Source: Rhodoferax sp. (lineage in GTDB: Bacteria > Pseudomonadota > Gammaproteobacteria > Burkholderiales > Burkholderiaceae_C). Taken from it: a stretch of DNA of 32,338 nt. The notes under the pieces were generated by a model. That model saw only the letters and a program-made list of their open reading frames with translations, searched no databases and was not told the DNA's origin. The DNA lies in the NCBI GenBank assembly GCA_018061265.1, contig JAGOUM010000036.1, positions 1 to 32,338 of the forward strand, given 5' to 3'. Positions 13,651 to 23,348 of the stretch are shown here, in pieces. Each line of letters begins with the position of its first letter. Position 1 is the first letter of the stretch. Made by a program: the position numbers and the translations under genes.

Positions 13651-15978
13651 ATGCCCACATTTCAATTCTCGAAACTACCCCGCGCCATCGCGTTGGCGCT
13701 GCCGGCGCTGTCGTTGCTGTGCAGCCAGGCACTGGCGCAAAGCACCAATACCCTGCCACCAGTGACCGTCAACGCCAGCAAGGTCAACACCGCCCCGGTG
13801 CCCACCGCTGAAGCGGTTGACCCGGCCAGCCTGACCGCCGGGCGACCTGCCACCAGCGACACCGCCAGCCTGTTGCGCGATATTCCCGGCTTGAGCTTGT
13901 ATGGCGCAGGTGGCGTGTCGAGCTTGCCCGCCATTCACGGCTTGGCCGATGACCGGCTGCGCATCAAGGTTGACGGCATGGACCTGATCGCGTCGTGTCC
14001 CAACCACATGAACCCGGCGCTGTCCTATATCGACCCGACCAGTGTCGGTGCGTTGCAGGTGTACGCCGGCATTGCGCCTGTCAGCACGGGCGGTGATTCG
14101 ATTGGCGGCACCATCGTGGCCGAGTCGCGCCCGCCCGTTTTTGCCGCACCTGGTGCGGGCAGCAGCACCCAGGGCGAAATTGGCGCCTTTTACCGCAGCA
14201 ACAACCAAGCCAGCGGGGCCAATGTAGCTGCCACCTACGCCACTGAAGCCTTCAGCATCAGCTACCGCGGCTCCACCAGCAAAGCGGATAACTACCATGC
14301 CGGTGCTGACTTTAAAAACTACGACTTCACCGGCCGCGTTGGCCACACCCTGGCGCGCGACGAGGTCGGTTCCACCGCCTATGACACCACCAACCACCTG
14401 CTGGCGCTGGCCTACCGCAACGACCGCCACCTGTTTGAGGCTAAGGTCGGCGTGCAAGACATGCCGTTCCAGCTCTACCCGAGCCAGCGCATGGACATGC
14501 TCGACAACCAGCAAAACAGCATCAACCTGCGCTACCTGGGCGAATTCGACTGGGGCCAGGTGGAAGCGCGCATCTATCACGAGAAGGTTGACCATTTCAT
14601 GGACTTTGGCGCTGACAAGCGCTACTGGTACGGCGGCTCCACCACCAATGGCGTGGTGGTTGGCTCGGGTGGCCCTACGGCCTTGAACGGCACGCCATGC
14701 AGTCCGATCAGCATGGCCTGTGCGGCCGGCATGCCGATGTACACCGAGGGCAAAACCACCGGTGCCAGTGTCAAAGCCGACATCCAGCTCAACCCGCAAG
14801 ACCTGCTGCGCGTGGGTGGCGAACTGCAGCAATACCGCATCAACGACTGGTGGACCCCGTCGGGCGGCGGCATGTGGCCCGGCACCTTCTGGAACATTGC
14901 CGATGGCCAGCGTGACCGCACGGCCGTTTATGCCGAGTGGGAAGCCCGCAAGAACGACCAGTGGATGACACTGATCGGTGGCCGAGTCGAACAGGTGAAG
15001 ATGGATGCCGGTGCGGTGCGGGGCTACAACACCGCAGCCACCGCCATGGGTTTCCAGGCGCGCGACGCAGCAGCCTTCAACGCGCTGGACCACAGCACCA
15101 CAGACAACAATTTTGACTTGACAGCGTTGGCGCGCTACACCGCCAGCCCCAGCTACGAGATCGAGTTTGGTTACGCCCACAAGGTGCGCTCACCCAACGT
15201 GTATGAACGCTTCCCCTGGTCCACCTGGCAGATGGCCGCGCTGATGAACAACTTTGTCGGCGACGGCAACGGCTACATTGGCAACCCCGACCTGAAACCC
15301 GAGTCAGCCAATACGCTGTCAGCCACCTTTGACTGGCACGCGGCTGACCGCAGCTGGCGGCTAAAGGCCACGCCATACCTCACGCAGGTCAGCAACTACA
15401 TTGATGCCCAGCAGTGGAATGCCACCACCAACGCACTGGCTGCCGTGCTGGTCACCAACAAGTTCAGCGTGCTGCGCTACGTCAACCAGTCGGCACGCCT
15501 TTACGGTGTGGATTTGTCGGGCTACCTGCCTCTGGCCAAAACGGCGGTGGGTGATTTTGGCCTGAAAGGCTTGCTGAATTACACCCATGGCACCAACCAG
15601 GACACCGGTGATGGCCTGTACAACGTCATGCCGCTCAACGCCAAACTCATCGTGACGCACAAAACTGGTCCCTGGGACAACAGCCTGGAGCTGGTTGGTG
15701 TGAAAGCCAAGACCGACGTGTCGGCGGTACGCAACGAGGTCAAGACCCCTGGTTACGGTTTGGTCAACCTGCGCACCAGCTACACCTGGAAACAGGTGCG
15801 GGTTGACTTTGGCATTGAAAACCTGTTTGACAAGTTCTACAACCTGCCCACGGGCGGGGCCTATACCGGCCAGGGCACCACCATGACCAACCCTGCCTTG
15901 CCCAACTACCCACAGTGGGGAACCGCTGTACCGGGCATGGGCCGCTCGGTGTACGTGGGCTTGAATGTGAAGTTCTAA
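13651..15978 (+). CDS. NosA/OprC-type TonB-dependent copper receptor
   Basis: This 775-residue outer-membrane protein has a signal peptide (cleavage near SQALAQ, residues 25-30), a plug domain (about 45-165) and a 22-strand barrel ending in VYVGLNVKF, with the C-terminal aromatic residue needed for outer-membrane insertion. The plug contains SCPNHMNPALSYIDP, giving the CxxxM pair C116/M120, and the barrel contains VDHFMDF, giving the HxM pair H315/M317. Such a CxxxM-HxM site is the copper site described for Pseudomonas OprC. NosA of denitrifiers is the same family and supports copper loading of nitrous oxide reductase. It lies between DUF2946 and a CRP/FNR regulator. Assignment as a copper receptor is well supported; the client enzyme is unknown. 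Confidence 0.92.
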   Translation: MPTFQFSKLPRAIALALPALSLLCSQALAQSTNTLPPVTVNASKVNTAPVPTAEAVDPASLTAGRPATSDTASLLRDIPGLSLYGAGGVSSLPAIHGLADDRLRIKVDGMDLIASCPNHMNPALSYIDPTSVGALQVYAGIAPVSTGGDSIGGTIVAESRPPVFAAPGAGSSTQGEIGAFYRSNNQASGANVAATYATEAFSISYRGSTSKADNYHAGADFKNYDFTGRVGHTLARDEVGSTAYDTTNHLLALAYRNDRHLFEAKVGVQDMPFQLYPSQRMDMLDNQQNSINLRYLGEFDWGQVEARIYHEKVDHFMDFGADKRYWYGGSTTNGVVVGSGGPTALNGTPCSPISMACAAGMPMYTEGKTTGASVKADIQLNPQDLLRVGGELQQYRINDWWTPSGGGMWPGTFWNIADGQRDRTAVYAEWEARKNDQWMTLIGGRVEQVKMDAGAVRGYNTAATAMGFQARDAAAFNALDHSTTDNNFDLTALARYTASPSYEIEFGYAHKVRSPNVYERFPWSTWQMAALMNNFVGDGNGYIGNPDLKPESANTLSATFDWHAADRSWRLKATPYLTQVSNYIDAQQWNATTNALAAVLVTNKFSVLRYVNQSARLYGVDLSGYLPLAKTAVGDFGLKGLLNYTHGTNQDTGDGLYNVMPLNAKLIVTHKTGPWDNSLELVGVKAKTDVSAVRNEVKTPGYGLVNLRTSYTWKQVRVDFGIENLFDKFYNLPTGGAYTGQGTTMTNPALPNYPQWGTAVPGMGRSVYVGLNVKF

Positions 15979-16011
15979 GCCTCAACTGTTCTTTGGCCCA
16001 AGTCGCAATAT

Positions 16012-16068
16012 GCTCCTCTATATCTAGCTAGTAGTGCATTTTGAATAAGGGCTAGAGGCCATTTTTCT
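16012..16068 (+). repeat. Dispersed ~55-bp intergenic repeat, copy D
   Basis: CTATATCTAGCTAGTAG, then GAATAAGGGCTAGAGGCC and ATTTTTCTT, between the receptor gene and the regulator gene. Confidence 0.62.
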
Positions 16069-16086
16069 TAAGAAACTGGAGTCACC

Positions 16087-16722
16087 ATGAGCACCGTCAC
16101 CCGCGACACCACCTGCCTGCACCTTGAGCCGCGCGAGGTGCTTGCACCCGATGCACCGCAACAGTTGTGGCGCGTGGCCACCGGTGCGCTGCGTATTGAC
16201 AGCGCCCCGCCCGATGAAGCCAGCCGCTTTGTGCGCCTGGCGCTGCCTGGTGATGTGATTGGCGTGGAGCAGTGGGCTGGTACCAACGACCACTTGAGCC
16301 TGCGCGCGCTGATCGATACCAGCCTGACTCCGGTGGAGGCCACCGGCCCGCAGATGATGCACATCCTGATGGAAACCGTGGTGGTGGCGCACCAGCGCTG
16401 CCGCGAGGTGGTCACACTGCGCTCGGGTCCGGTGGCGCAGCGTATCAAGGCCCTGCTGCTGATGTTTGCCCAAGGCCGACGCGCCGGCAACGGCTCGGTG
16501 GCCGATTGTCCGGTGCCGTACCTGGCGGATCTGAGCGATCTCGTCGATGCTGCGCCCGAAACCGTGTCGCGGGTGCTGGGCAGCATGCGCGAACACGATT
16601 TTTTGCAGGACCGCAAACCGCAAAAAGCGCGCTTCAGCAGCCAGGCACTCAAGGGCCTGGAGATGGTGGCGGGGATGTCGGCGGTGCGTCCAGCGCGCAA
16701 GTTGCGCTCCGTATTGGCCTGA
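16087..16722 (+). CDS. CRP/FNR-family transcriptional regulator
   Basis: The 211-residue protein has an N-terminal cyclic-nucleotide-binding-like beta-roll (about 12-95), a dimerisation helix (about 97-130) and a C-terminal winged helix (about 143-200). The recognition helix reads APETVSRVLG, with E158, S161 and R162 in the E--SR arrangement by which FNR contacts TTGAT half-sites. The N-terminal cysteine cluster of FNR is absent (only C10, C105 and C141), so it is not an FNR-type Fe-S oxygen sensor. The ATG follows CTGGAG. Its place downstream of the copper receptor, and the TTGAT boxes before both DUF2946 genes, make it the likely local activator. The signal sensed is unknown. Confidence 0.88.
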   Translation: MSTVTRDTTCLHLEPREVLAPDAPQQLWRVATGALRIDSAPPDEASRFVRLALPGDVIGVEQWAGTNDHLSLRALIDTSLTPVEATGPQMMHILMETVVVAHQRCREVVTLRSGPVAQRIKALLLMFAQGRRAGNGSVADCPVPYLADLSDLVDAAPETVSRVLGSMREHDFLQDRKPQKARFSSQALKGLEMVAGMSAVRPARKLRSVLA

Positions 16723-16828
16723 TTGCACACTTTGCGGGTGCTGACGGGGCCCAACTGTTGCGCAGTGAGGGTCGCATTGGGTTAAGCTGCAGCTTGTGCA
16801 GTCTGGATAACCTTTTACGGAGATCTTT

Positions 16829-17641
16829 ATGAGCGATTCGCAGAATTCCGGTTTTGGCAAATTTGTACCTGGTTTTGATTTTTTGCAAAATCTGGCCAAG
16901 AGTGCGTCACAAACGGTGCCCCAAATGCCCAATATGGCCAACTGGATTGCGCCAACGATGAGTGTCGAAGAGCTCGAGAAGCGCATTGATGACCTCAAGG
17001 CGGTGCATTTTTGGCTCGATCAGAATGCCAAGGCGCTCGCTGCCACCATCCAGGCGTTAGAGGTGCAGAAGATGACGCTGGCCACCTTGAAGGGCATGAA
17101 CTTCAATCTGGGTGACGTGGCCAATGCCTTCAAGCTCAAGGCGGCCGACTCGGTGTACTCTGGGGTGCAAAAAGTCACAGAGAAAGCCGCGTCGACCGCC
17201 AAGACCGTGGCAGACGTGGCTGAGCAGACCGAAGAAATTGCCAAAAAGGTGGGTGATGCAGCCAAACCAGCCGCAGCCGCGGCCATGGCAGGTCTGGTCG
17301 ACCCGATGCATTTGTGGTCTTCCCTGACACAGCAGTTTCAGACCATTGCTGCCAGTGCCATGAAGGAGGCCACACGTGCAACCGCCATGGACACGGCGAT
17401 GGACATGGGCAAAAACCTGGCGCGCGGTGTCGCCAAAGGTGTGGCCAAGGAAGCTGAAAAGGCGGGGAAAAAGGCCGCACAGGCGGCTGCAGTCAAGAAG
17501 CCAGCAGCCAAGACCGTAGCCAAAGCACAGACCAAGGCGACAGTCAAACCCGCTGCGAAGGCGGCTGCCAAAGCCACGGTCAGCGCAGCCGGCAAGGCAG
17601 TTACCAAGAGTCCAAGCCGAGGCGGACCACGCAGCCGTTGA
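16829..17641 (+). CDS. phaM: PHA granule-associated protein PhaM
   Basis: The 270-residue protein matches PhaM of polyhydroxybutyrate producers. The N-terminus has FGKFVPGFDFLQNLAK, then VEELEKRIDDLKAVHFWLDQ and ATIQALEVQKMTLATLKGM (about residues 45-95), the phasin-like region that binds PHB synthase PhaC and the granule. The C-terminal third (about 195-270) is Lys/Ala/Pro-rich, resembling histone H1 tails, and in PhaM binds DNA and links granules to the nucleoid. The central segment (about 105-150) looks like an amphipathic helix. The ATG follows ACGGAG. No other PHA gene is adjacent. Confidence 0.9.
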   Translation: MSDSQNSGFGKFVPGFDFLQNLAKSASQTVPQMPNMANWIAPTMSVEELEKRIDDLKAVHFWLDQNAKALAATIQALEVQKMTLATLKGMNFNLGDVANAFKLKAADSVYSGVQKVTEKAASTAKTVADVAEQTEEIAKKVGDAAKPAAAAAMAGLVDPMHLWSSLTQQFQTIAASAMKEATRATAMDTAMDMGKNLARGVAKGVAKEAEKAGKKAAQAAAVKKPAAKTVAKAQTKATVKPAAKAAAKATVSAAGKAVTKSPSRGGPRSR

Positions 17642-17687
17642 GCTGTCATCGAGCTTGCCGATCCGCACCAGATCGTTCGGGCAGATC

Positions 17688-18956
17688 ATGAAGCTGTTTC
17701 CCTACGCCCACGCGACGCACCCGCAGTGGGGTATGGCCGCCAATCTGGTGCTGGCGCAGTTACGTGCACAAATGGCATTGCACGGGTATGCCAGCAACCC
17801 GACCCTTGGGCTGCTCTACATCACTGATCACTATGCTGCTGATGCGGCCGCCATACTGGCGCATTTGAGTGCCGAGTTGCCGGAGCTGACCGATTGGGCC
17901 GGTACGGTGGGTGTTGGCATTGCCGCCAACAATGTGGAATACATGGACGAGCCAGCTCTTGCGGTGATGTTGTGCGAGTTGCCGTCGGACCAATACCGGG
18001 TCTTTTCTGGTGTGTCACCGCTGGGCATGGCGTTCGAGGCGCACACCGCGCTGGTGCATGCTGACGGCATGACACCCGACCTGCCGGAACTGGTGAGCGA
18101 ACTGTCCGAAAGAACCGGTTCGGGCTTTGTGTTTGGTGGACTGTCCTCCAGTCGAGGCGAGGCGGTGCAGTTTGCTGTCTCTGGCGATGGCACGGTCAAA
18201 GGGCAAGGTGCCAGCAGCGGGGTCTATAGCGGGGGCCTCAGTGGTGTGGCTTTTGGTGAGGGTGTGAATCTGATCTCCCGGGTGACGCAGGGTTGCCTGC
18301 CACTGGCAGTGGCTCACCGGGTGACCGCAGCGGACCAGAATGTGGTGTTGGCACTGGACCATGAGCCAGCACTCGAGGTGATGCTGCGCGAGCTGAAAGT
18401 GTCTTTGCAGCAGCCGCGTGAAGCCTTGCAGGCGGTGCGTGCCACACTGGTGGGTTTGACGGCGGAGCCGGATTCACCCGCGGGTCGTGATCTGCCAACC
18501 GTGACCCGCACCGGCAACTTTGGCAGCGATGTGATGGTACGGCACATCATTGGCCTTGACCCCGGGCGTGCCGGGGTGGCCGTTGCGGCCAGGGTCAACG
18601 AAGGCATGGAACTGGCCTTTTGCCAGCGCAACATGCAGGCGGCTCGTGCCGACCTGATGCGTATTTGTGCCGAAATCCGCGAGGAACTTGAGCCGCAGGA
18701 GCTCGCGCTGGAGTCAGCCACGGCACTGGCGGCATCGGAGGCCGAGGCTGCGCCCCATCCGGCGCGTGGAATTGCCGGCGCTATCTATGTCAGCTGTACC
18801 GGCCGTGGCGGTGCCCATTTTGGTGGCCCCAGCGCAGAGCTGCAGATCATCCGGCGCGCTTTGGGTGATGTGCCGCTGGTGGGCTTTTTCGCCGGTGGTG
18901 AAATTGCGCGCAGTCATGTTTACGGCTACACCGGGGTGTTGACGGTTTTCACCTGA
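17688..18956 (+). CDS. FIST N- and C-domain sensory protein
   Basis: A 422-residue soluble protein made of a FIST_N domain (about residues 25-220, with FVFGGLSSSRGEAVQF) followed by a FIST_C domain (about 225-405, ending PLVGFFAGGEIARSHVYGYTG). FIST domains are proposed to bind small ligands such as amino acids and are often found with signalling proteins. This gene is convergent with a large hybrid histidine kinase, and the stop codons are 27 bp apart, which may reflect a functional link, though convergent genes need not be related. The ATG at 17688 is preferred over a TTG at 17655. The Shine-Dalgarno is weak. Confidence 0.82.
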   Translation: MKLFPYAHATHPQWGMAANLVLAQLRAQMALHGYASNPTLGLLYITDHYAADAAAILAHLSAELPELTDWAGTVGVGIAANNVEYMDEPALAVMLCELPSDQYRVFSGVSPLGMAFEAHTALVHADGMTPDLPELVSELSERTGSGFVFGGLSSSRGEAVQFAVSGDGTVKGQGASSGVYSGGLSGVAFGEGVNLISRVTQGCLPLAVAHRVTAADQNVVLALDHEPALEVMLRELKVSLQQPREALQAVRATLVGLTAEPDSPAGRDLPTVTRTGNFGSDVMVRHIIGLDPGRAGVAVAARVNEGMELAFCQRNMQAARADLMRICAEIREELEPQELALESATALAASEAEAAPHPARGIAGAIYVSCTGRGGAHFGGPSAELQIIRRALGDVPLVGFFAGGEIARSHVYGYTGVLTVFT

Positions 18957-18988
18957 ACTGGCCGGGGACCAGCGGCCTGCACTCAGGT
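18951..18988. terminator. Shared hairpin between convergent FIST and kinase genes
   Basis: ACCTGA (18951-18956) pairs with TCAGGT (18983-18988), and inner GGCCG pairs with CGGCC. Each outer arm contains the stop codon of one of the two convergent genes. There is no T-run, so this may be a bidirectional RNA 3' end structure rather than a classical terminator. Confidence 0.35.
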
Positions 18989-21900
18989 TGCGTTCGTTTT
19001 GGGGTTGTGCCGCGCGGTCACACGCAGAAGCACCTGCACCAGATGCGCCATGTTGAAGGGTTTGCCAACATGGTCGTTCATGCCTGCGTCCAAGCATGCC
19101 TGGCGATCGGTGTCCATGGCGTTGGCGGTCATCGCCACCACGGGCAGTTCAGTGGCGCTCCAGCGTGCGCGGATGGCACGGGTAGCGGCCAGGCCGTCCA
19201 TCACCGGCATTTGCATGTCCATCAGCACCACGTCGAAGTGCTTGCCCTCGGACTGCAACAGGTCGAGCGCTTCCTGGCCATGGTTGGCAAGTTCAACAAC
19301 AGCGCCTTCACCGGTCAGCAATTCACTGGCGATTTGCTGGTTGACAAAATTGTCTTCCGCCACCAGCACCCTGAGGTCGGCCAAGGTACTTGGTGCATCG
19401 ACCGTCAGTGAAGGGTTGTCATTGGGCTCTGATTGCTTTGGCGCTGCCTCGGCCACCAGGTCAAATGCCAGGGTGAAGTAAAAAACACTGCCCTGTCCGA
19501 GAGTACTTTTCAGCTCGAGTTTGCCGCCCATCATGTCGATCAATTTCTGACTGATCGCCAGACCCAGCCCGGTGCCGCCATAACGTCGGCTGGTGGAGGC
19601 TTCTGCCTGAGTAAAACCACTGAAGATGCGGGCCTGGTTTTCCGGGGCGATGCCAATACCGTCGTCTTTCACCGCAAATTGCAGGCTTGCCTGCGAACCA
19701 TTGCTGGATACCTGTTGAACCGACAGACTGACGTTGCCACGCTCGGTGAACTTGACCGCGTTGCCACACAGGTTGACCAGAACCTGGCGCAGGCGCATGG
19801 CGTCACCCACCAGCCGAAGGGGCAGACCAGGTTCCAGATCGAGTCGTAAATCCACCGGTTTGGCACCGATATAGGCATGAACAATCACGCTCAGCTCGTC
19901 CATCAGCGTGCTTAAAGCAAATGGCTGCAGGTCCAGCGTCATTCGACCGGCTTCTGCCTTGGACAGATCCAGAATGTCGTCCAGCAGGCCCAAGAGCGAC
20001 CTGGCTGCCGACTCGCTCTTGGCGGCATAGTCGGCCTGTTTTGGGGTCAGCTCGGTTCGGCCCAAAAGTGTGAGCATGCCCAGCACCGCGTTCATGGGCG
20101 TTCGAATTTCATGGCTCATGTTGGCCAGGAAACGGCTCTTGGAATGGGACGCGTCCTGCGCGGCCTCTGTCGCCTGTACCAGCTCGGTGATGTCGACACG
20201 GAAACCCACTGTATAACCGTTAGGCATACGACGTTCGACAATGCGCAGGGTCCGCCCGTCACTGAGTTTCTGCGTCAGGTGGGACTGCGCCTGCCGGTGC
20301 AGTGCCAGTCGCTCATTGACCCATTGTTCGATGCTGGTGGCATTGTTGCTGTCAACCTGGGCAAACTGGTTGTGACGGGCGGCGAAGCGGATGATCTCCT
20401 CAAAGCTGTTGCCGACTTGCAGGATTTCCTGTGCCTGAGGGTACAGGTCTCGGTACGGTTGGTTAAACATCGCCAGCCTGTCCTCGTCGTCAAACAGCAC
20501 AAACGCATCGTCCACGGCATCAATCGAGCCTTGCAGCAACTCGGCGTTACGCTTGGCCAGATTTTCAATTCGGCGACGTTCGCTGATGTCCTCGAACAGG
20601 TAGAAGCGGCCAAAGTACTGGTCGTTCTCGTCCCGGATCTGCGTGGTGTAGCGCCGGATGATGCGTCCACTGAGCAATCTGACCTCGTCCTCCAGCAACA
20701 TACGGTTGTCGGCGTCCTGCAGTGGCACACACGAAGCAAGGTAAGCATCAGCGTCTTCAACGAGATCAAGATAGTGGGGTGTGGTGTCAGCGTTCTTGAG
20801 TTGACCGCTTCGCATACCTTCAGCAAGGTGGCTGATACCCCAGATCTCGCAGAAACGGTGGTTGAAATAGAGAATTCGGTCATCACGCGAATCAACCACC
20901 AGAAATCCCAGTGGCGATGAATTTGACATCTGCTGCAGCAGCGACTGGTTCCAGCGCAGCGCCTGTTCGGCCTGTTTTTTGTCGGTGATGTCGATGCGGA
21001 TCGCCACATATTTGACAATGGAGCCGTCGTCACCAACGAAGGGCGCAATAAAGGTGTCTGCCCAGAAGAGCCGCCCGTCCTTGGCGCGGTTGCAGATTTC
21101 ACCGCGCCAGGGCAGTCCCGACGAAATCTTGCGCCACATCTCGGCCCAGAACGCCTGATCGTGAACACCAGAACTCAACAGGCGATGGTTTTGGCCAACG
21201 AGTTCCTCCTTGTCGAATCCGCTGATCCAGCAGAACGCATCATTCACGTCGAGGATGCGACCACTGCTGTCGGCGGTTGATACGATGCCCAGCAGGTCCA
21301 GTGTGCTCAACAGTGCGTCGTTGTCGCGTTGGGCTGCTTCCAGCAGCGCCTGGGCGCGCAGGCTGTCAGTGATATCTGACTCAATGGCCATGAAGCCGGT
21401 CAACGTGCCGTCATCGTCGCGCATGGGTTGAATCTCGATGGCCAGCCAGTAATCCTGCCCATTTTTGCTGCGATTCAGTATCCGGCCAGTAAAACCTTTG
21501 GCGTTGTCGAGTGCACCTCGAATCTGTGCCAGCGTTGACGGGTCGGTTTGCTCGGTCTGAAACATCGCCGGTGATTTGCCGGTCACCTCCGCTAGGCGGT
21601 AACCTGATATTCGCTCAAACGCTGGATTTACCCAGGTGATGCGTCTGGCGACATCGGTGATCACAACCGCATTGGAGGTGTTCTGCGCTACCAGGGCGAG
21701 ACGTTTGAGGTCCGCGGTCATGTGTTGGGCCAAATGTTCGGCCTTACGTCGGGCACCGGTCTGCTGATGCAACAACATGGCCAGTAGAACACTGGTGAGG
21801 CAACCAAATAGAGCAGTCAGCCATGGCACATCGCTGCTGACCTCGGCTTCGAAAGCGGCACTGCTATGCGTCGTCAGCAGGAGTTGGCGTCCCAGCACAT

Positions 21901-22747
21901 TGAGGGTCTGGCTGGCCTGAAACCGGCGCGCACCCTCGAGCTGATTCTCATAGAGAAGTGCATCCTGTGGATTGGTGACACCTTTGTCGGCGAGTGACAG
22001 GTGCAGTGTGTGGCCGATGGCCTGATCGAGCCCGTTGAACAATTCGGTCACCACCATTGGCGCCGACAAAAGACCGCGCAGGGCGTCACGGCGTTCCAAG
22101 GCCGAATTGAGTCTGGTCACTTTGCGGTAGAGCGGCATGTAGATGATCACGCCAGCCGACGCCGATTTGTCCTGCACCAGTCGCAATGGCGCGGTCATAG
22201 CAGGCTCGGCACTGTCAATGGCGAACTCAAACGCAGCGCGACGCACCATTTCTGAACCAAGGTCCAAGCCAAGCACACCGGTGTTGTCAATCGCCGGTTC
22301 GATGAGCTTGACGACATAAAGGGTGGAGTGACTGTCGTCTCCCAGACTGCGCAACGCAAAGTCAGCATCATCGGTACGCTCGCCAGCAAGGAACGCATCC
22401 ATTTGCTCCCTTTGAACAGGCTCGACAAACCCAAAGCCGCGCACGCCGGGAAACTCTGTGGGCAGGTCGCGTGAAAAAACGTAATCGGTGAACTCGCTGC
22501 GGTTGACTTTTTCGCTGGCGACATAAAAGCCGCGCAGCCCTCCAAGGCCCGAAACCGGGTGGTTCAGCCGGCGCACAATCTCGTCGGCGAGTCGTTGATT
22601 TGCCCGTTGGAACTGGGTGCTGGCCTGGGCCTTGAATCGATGGTCGAGGTAGAACGCGGCGGCCAAAGACACCGCCAAGCCGACAATAAGCAGTCCCCAG
22701 GAAACCGCTGTTCCGGGTGACGGCTGGCGACCAGGCGATGGTTCCAT
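18983..22747 (-). CDS. CHASE-domain multi-PAS hybrid sensor histidine kinase
   Basis: Positions below are counted from a GTG at 22792; the chosen ATG (22747) is residue 16, because the GGAG near the GTG overlaps it. The protein has a transmembrane helix (31-48), an extracytoplasmic CHASE domain (about 75-300), a second helix (322-343), and four PAS modules (about 365-475, 490-605, 620-740, 750-870). These are followed by a HisKA domain with the phosphoacceptor H894 in [11 protein letters not shown], a HATPase domain (N-box near N1011, [19 protein letters not shown]), and a C-terminal receiver with D1192 in [11 protein letters not shown] and K1244. Such kinases sense an outside ligand plus internal redox or small-molecule signals and pass phosphate to an Hpt protein or regulator, neither of which is nearby. 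The ligand is unknown. Confidence 0.92.
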   Translation of the reverse strand: MEPSPGRQPSPGTAVSWGLLIVGLAVSLAAAFYLDHRFKAQASTQFQRANQRLADEIVRRLNHPVSGLGGLRGFYVASEKVNRSEFTDYVFSRDLPTEFPGVRGFGFVEPVQREQMDAFLAGERTDDADFALRSLGDDSHSTLYVVKLIEPAIDNTGVLGLDLGSEMVRRAAFEFAIDSAEPAMTAPLRLVQDKSASAGVIIYMPLYRKVTRLNSALERRDALRGLLSAPMVVTELFNGLDQAIGHTLHLSLADKGVTNPQDALLYENQLEGARRFQASQTLNVLGRQLLLTTHSSAAFEAEVSSDVPWLTALFGCLTSVLLAMLLHQQTGARRKAEHLAQHMTADLKRLALVAQNTSNAVVITDVARRITWVNPAFERISGYRLAEVTGKSPAMFQTEQTDPSTLAQIRGALDNAKGFTGRILNRSKNGQDYWLAIEIQPMRDDDGTLTGFMAIESDITDSLRAQALLEAAQRDNDALLSTLDLLGIVSTADSSGRILDVNDAFCWISGFDKEELVGQNHRLLSSGVHDQAFWAEMWRKISSGLPWRGEICNRAKDGRLFWADTFIAPFVGDDGSIVKYVAIRIDITDKKQAEQALRWNQSLLQQMSNSSPLGFLVVDSRDDRILYFNHRFCEIWGISHLAEGMRSGQLKNADTTPHYLDLVEDADAYLASCVPLQDADNRMLLEDEVRLLSGRIIRRYTTQIRDENDQYFGRFYLFEDISERRRIENLAKRNAELLQGSIDAVDDAFVLFDDEDRLAMFNQPYRDLYPQAQEILQVGNSFEEIIRFAARHNQFAQVDSNNATSIEQWVNERLALHRQAQSHLTQKLSDGRTLRIVERRMPNGYTVGFRVDITELVQATEAAQDASHSKSRFLANMSHEIRTPMNAVLGMLTLLGRTELTPKQADYAAKSESAARSLLGLLDDILDLSKAEAGRMTLDLQPFALSTLMDELSVIVHAYIGAKPVDLRLDLEPGLPLRLVGDAMRLRQVLVNLCGNAVKFTERGNVSLSVQQVSSNGSQASLQFAVKDDGIGIAPENQARIFSGFTQAEASTSRRYGGTGLGLAISQKLIDMMGGKLELKSTLGQGSVFYFTLAFDLVAEAAPKQSEPNDNPSLTVDAPSTLADLRVLVAEDNFVNQQIASELLTGEGAVVELANHGQEALDLLQSEGKHFDVVLMDMQMPVMDGLAATRAIRARWSATELPVVAMTANAMDTDRQACLDAGMNDHVGKPFNMAHLVQVLLRVTARHNPKTNAT

Positions 22748-22854
22748 TTTTATTGGTGTCCAACGAGATAAAGGGATGATTTGATTATGCACTCCAGTTT
22801 ACGGAGCTTACATTCTCAGCGGTCGGCTGCAATCAGGCATGGAGTGGCGATCGC

Positions 22855-23313
22855 ATGATGGCGTTGCTGCAGCGCGTCAGCCAGGCGCGGGTCGAAATCG
22901 ACGCCAGGGTCTGTGGCAGTATCGGTGCTGGCCTGTTGGTCTTGCTGTGTGCCGAACGCGGGGACACTGCGCTTGAATGTGAACGCATGCTGGCAAAAAT
23001 CCTCAAGCTGCGTATCTTCAGTGACGCCAATGGCAAGATGAACCACCACATTCAGGACATGGATGGCCAGGGCACTGCCGGGGGACTGCTGATTGTCAGC
23101 CAGTTCACTCTCGCCGCAGACACCGCGCGTGGTAACCGCCCAGGGTTCGGTGGCGCTGCTGACTCGGTTCTTGGGCAGCAGCTCTATCAGTTGTTTGTGG
23201 AGCTGGCCCGTCAACAGCACACACTGGTGCAGACCGGTGAGTTTGGTGCCGACATGCAGGTGCATCTGGTCAATCAGGGGCCGGTGACCATTCCATTGCG
23301 CATCACGGCGTGA
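22855..23313 (+). CDS. dtd: D-aminoacyl-tRNA deacylase
   Basis: The 152-residue protein matches the DTD family, which removes D-amino acids (and glycine mischarged on tRNA-Ala) from tRNAs in the cytoplasm. Diagnostic motifs are SQFTL (in LIVSQFTLAAD, about residues 80-90), which forms the active site, and the Gly-cisPro motif in NQGPVTIPL near the C-terminus. Length is normal for the family (about 145-150). There are two adjacent ATG codons at 22855 and 22858; a GGAG lies about 10 nt upstream. It precedes rodA with a 35-bp gap. Confidence 0.95.
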   Translation: MMALLQRVSQARVEIDARVCGSIGAGLLVLLCAERGDTALECERMLAKILKLRIFSDANGKMNHHIQDMDGQGTAGGLLIVSQFTLAADTARGNRPGFGGAADSVLGQQLYQLFVELARQQHTLVQTGEFGADMQVHLVNQGPVTIPLRITA

Positions 23314-23348
23314 CCAGGCGACGCCTATCCTCGCGATAATCGCGCCCC

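Noticed and set aside
13675-15180. Long minus-strand frame (501 codons) opposite the TonB receptor gene
   Set aside because: The plus-strand receptor is fully supported by motifs; the antisense frame is low-complexity and unlike any family.
5140-16722. Calling the region a nitrous oxide reductase (nos) cluster
   Set aside because: NosL and NosA-type proteins are present, but nosZ, nosR, nosD, nosF and nosY are not in the window, so only copper handling is claimed.
20111-20920. Plus-strand frame (269 codons) inside the hybrid kinase gene
   Set aside because: Antisense to the PAS region of a fully supported kinase gene.
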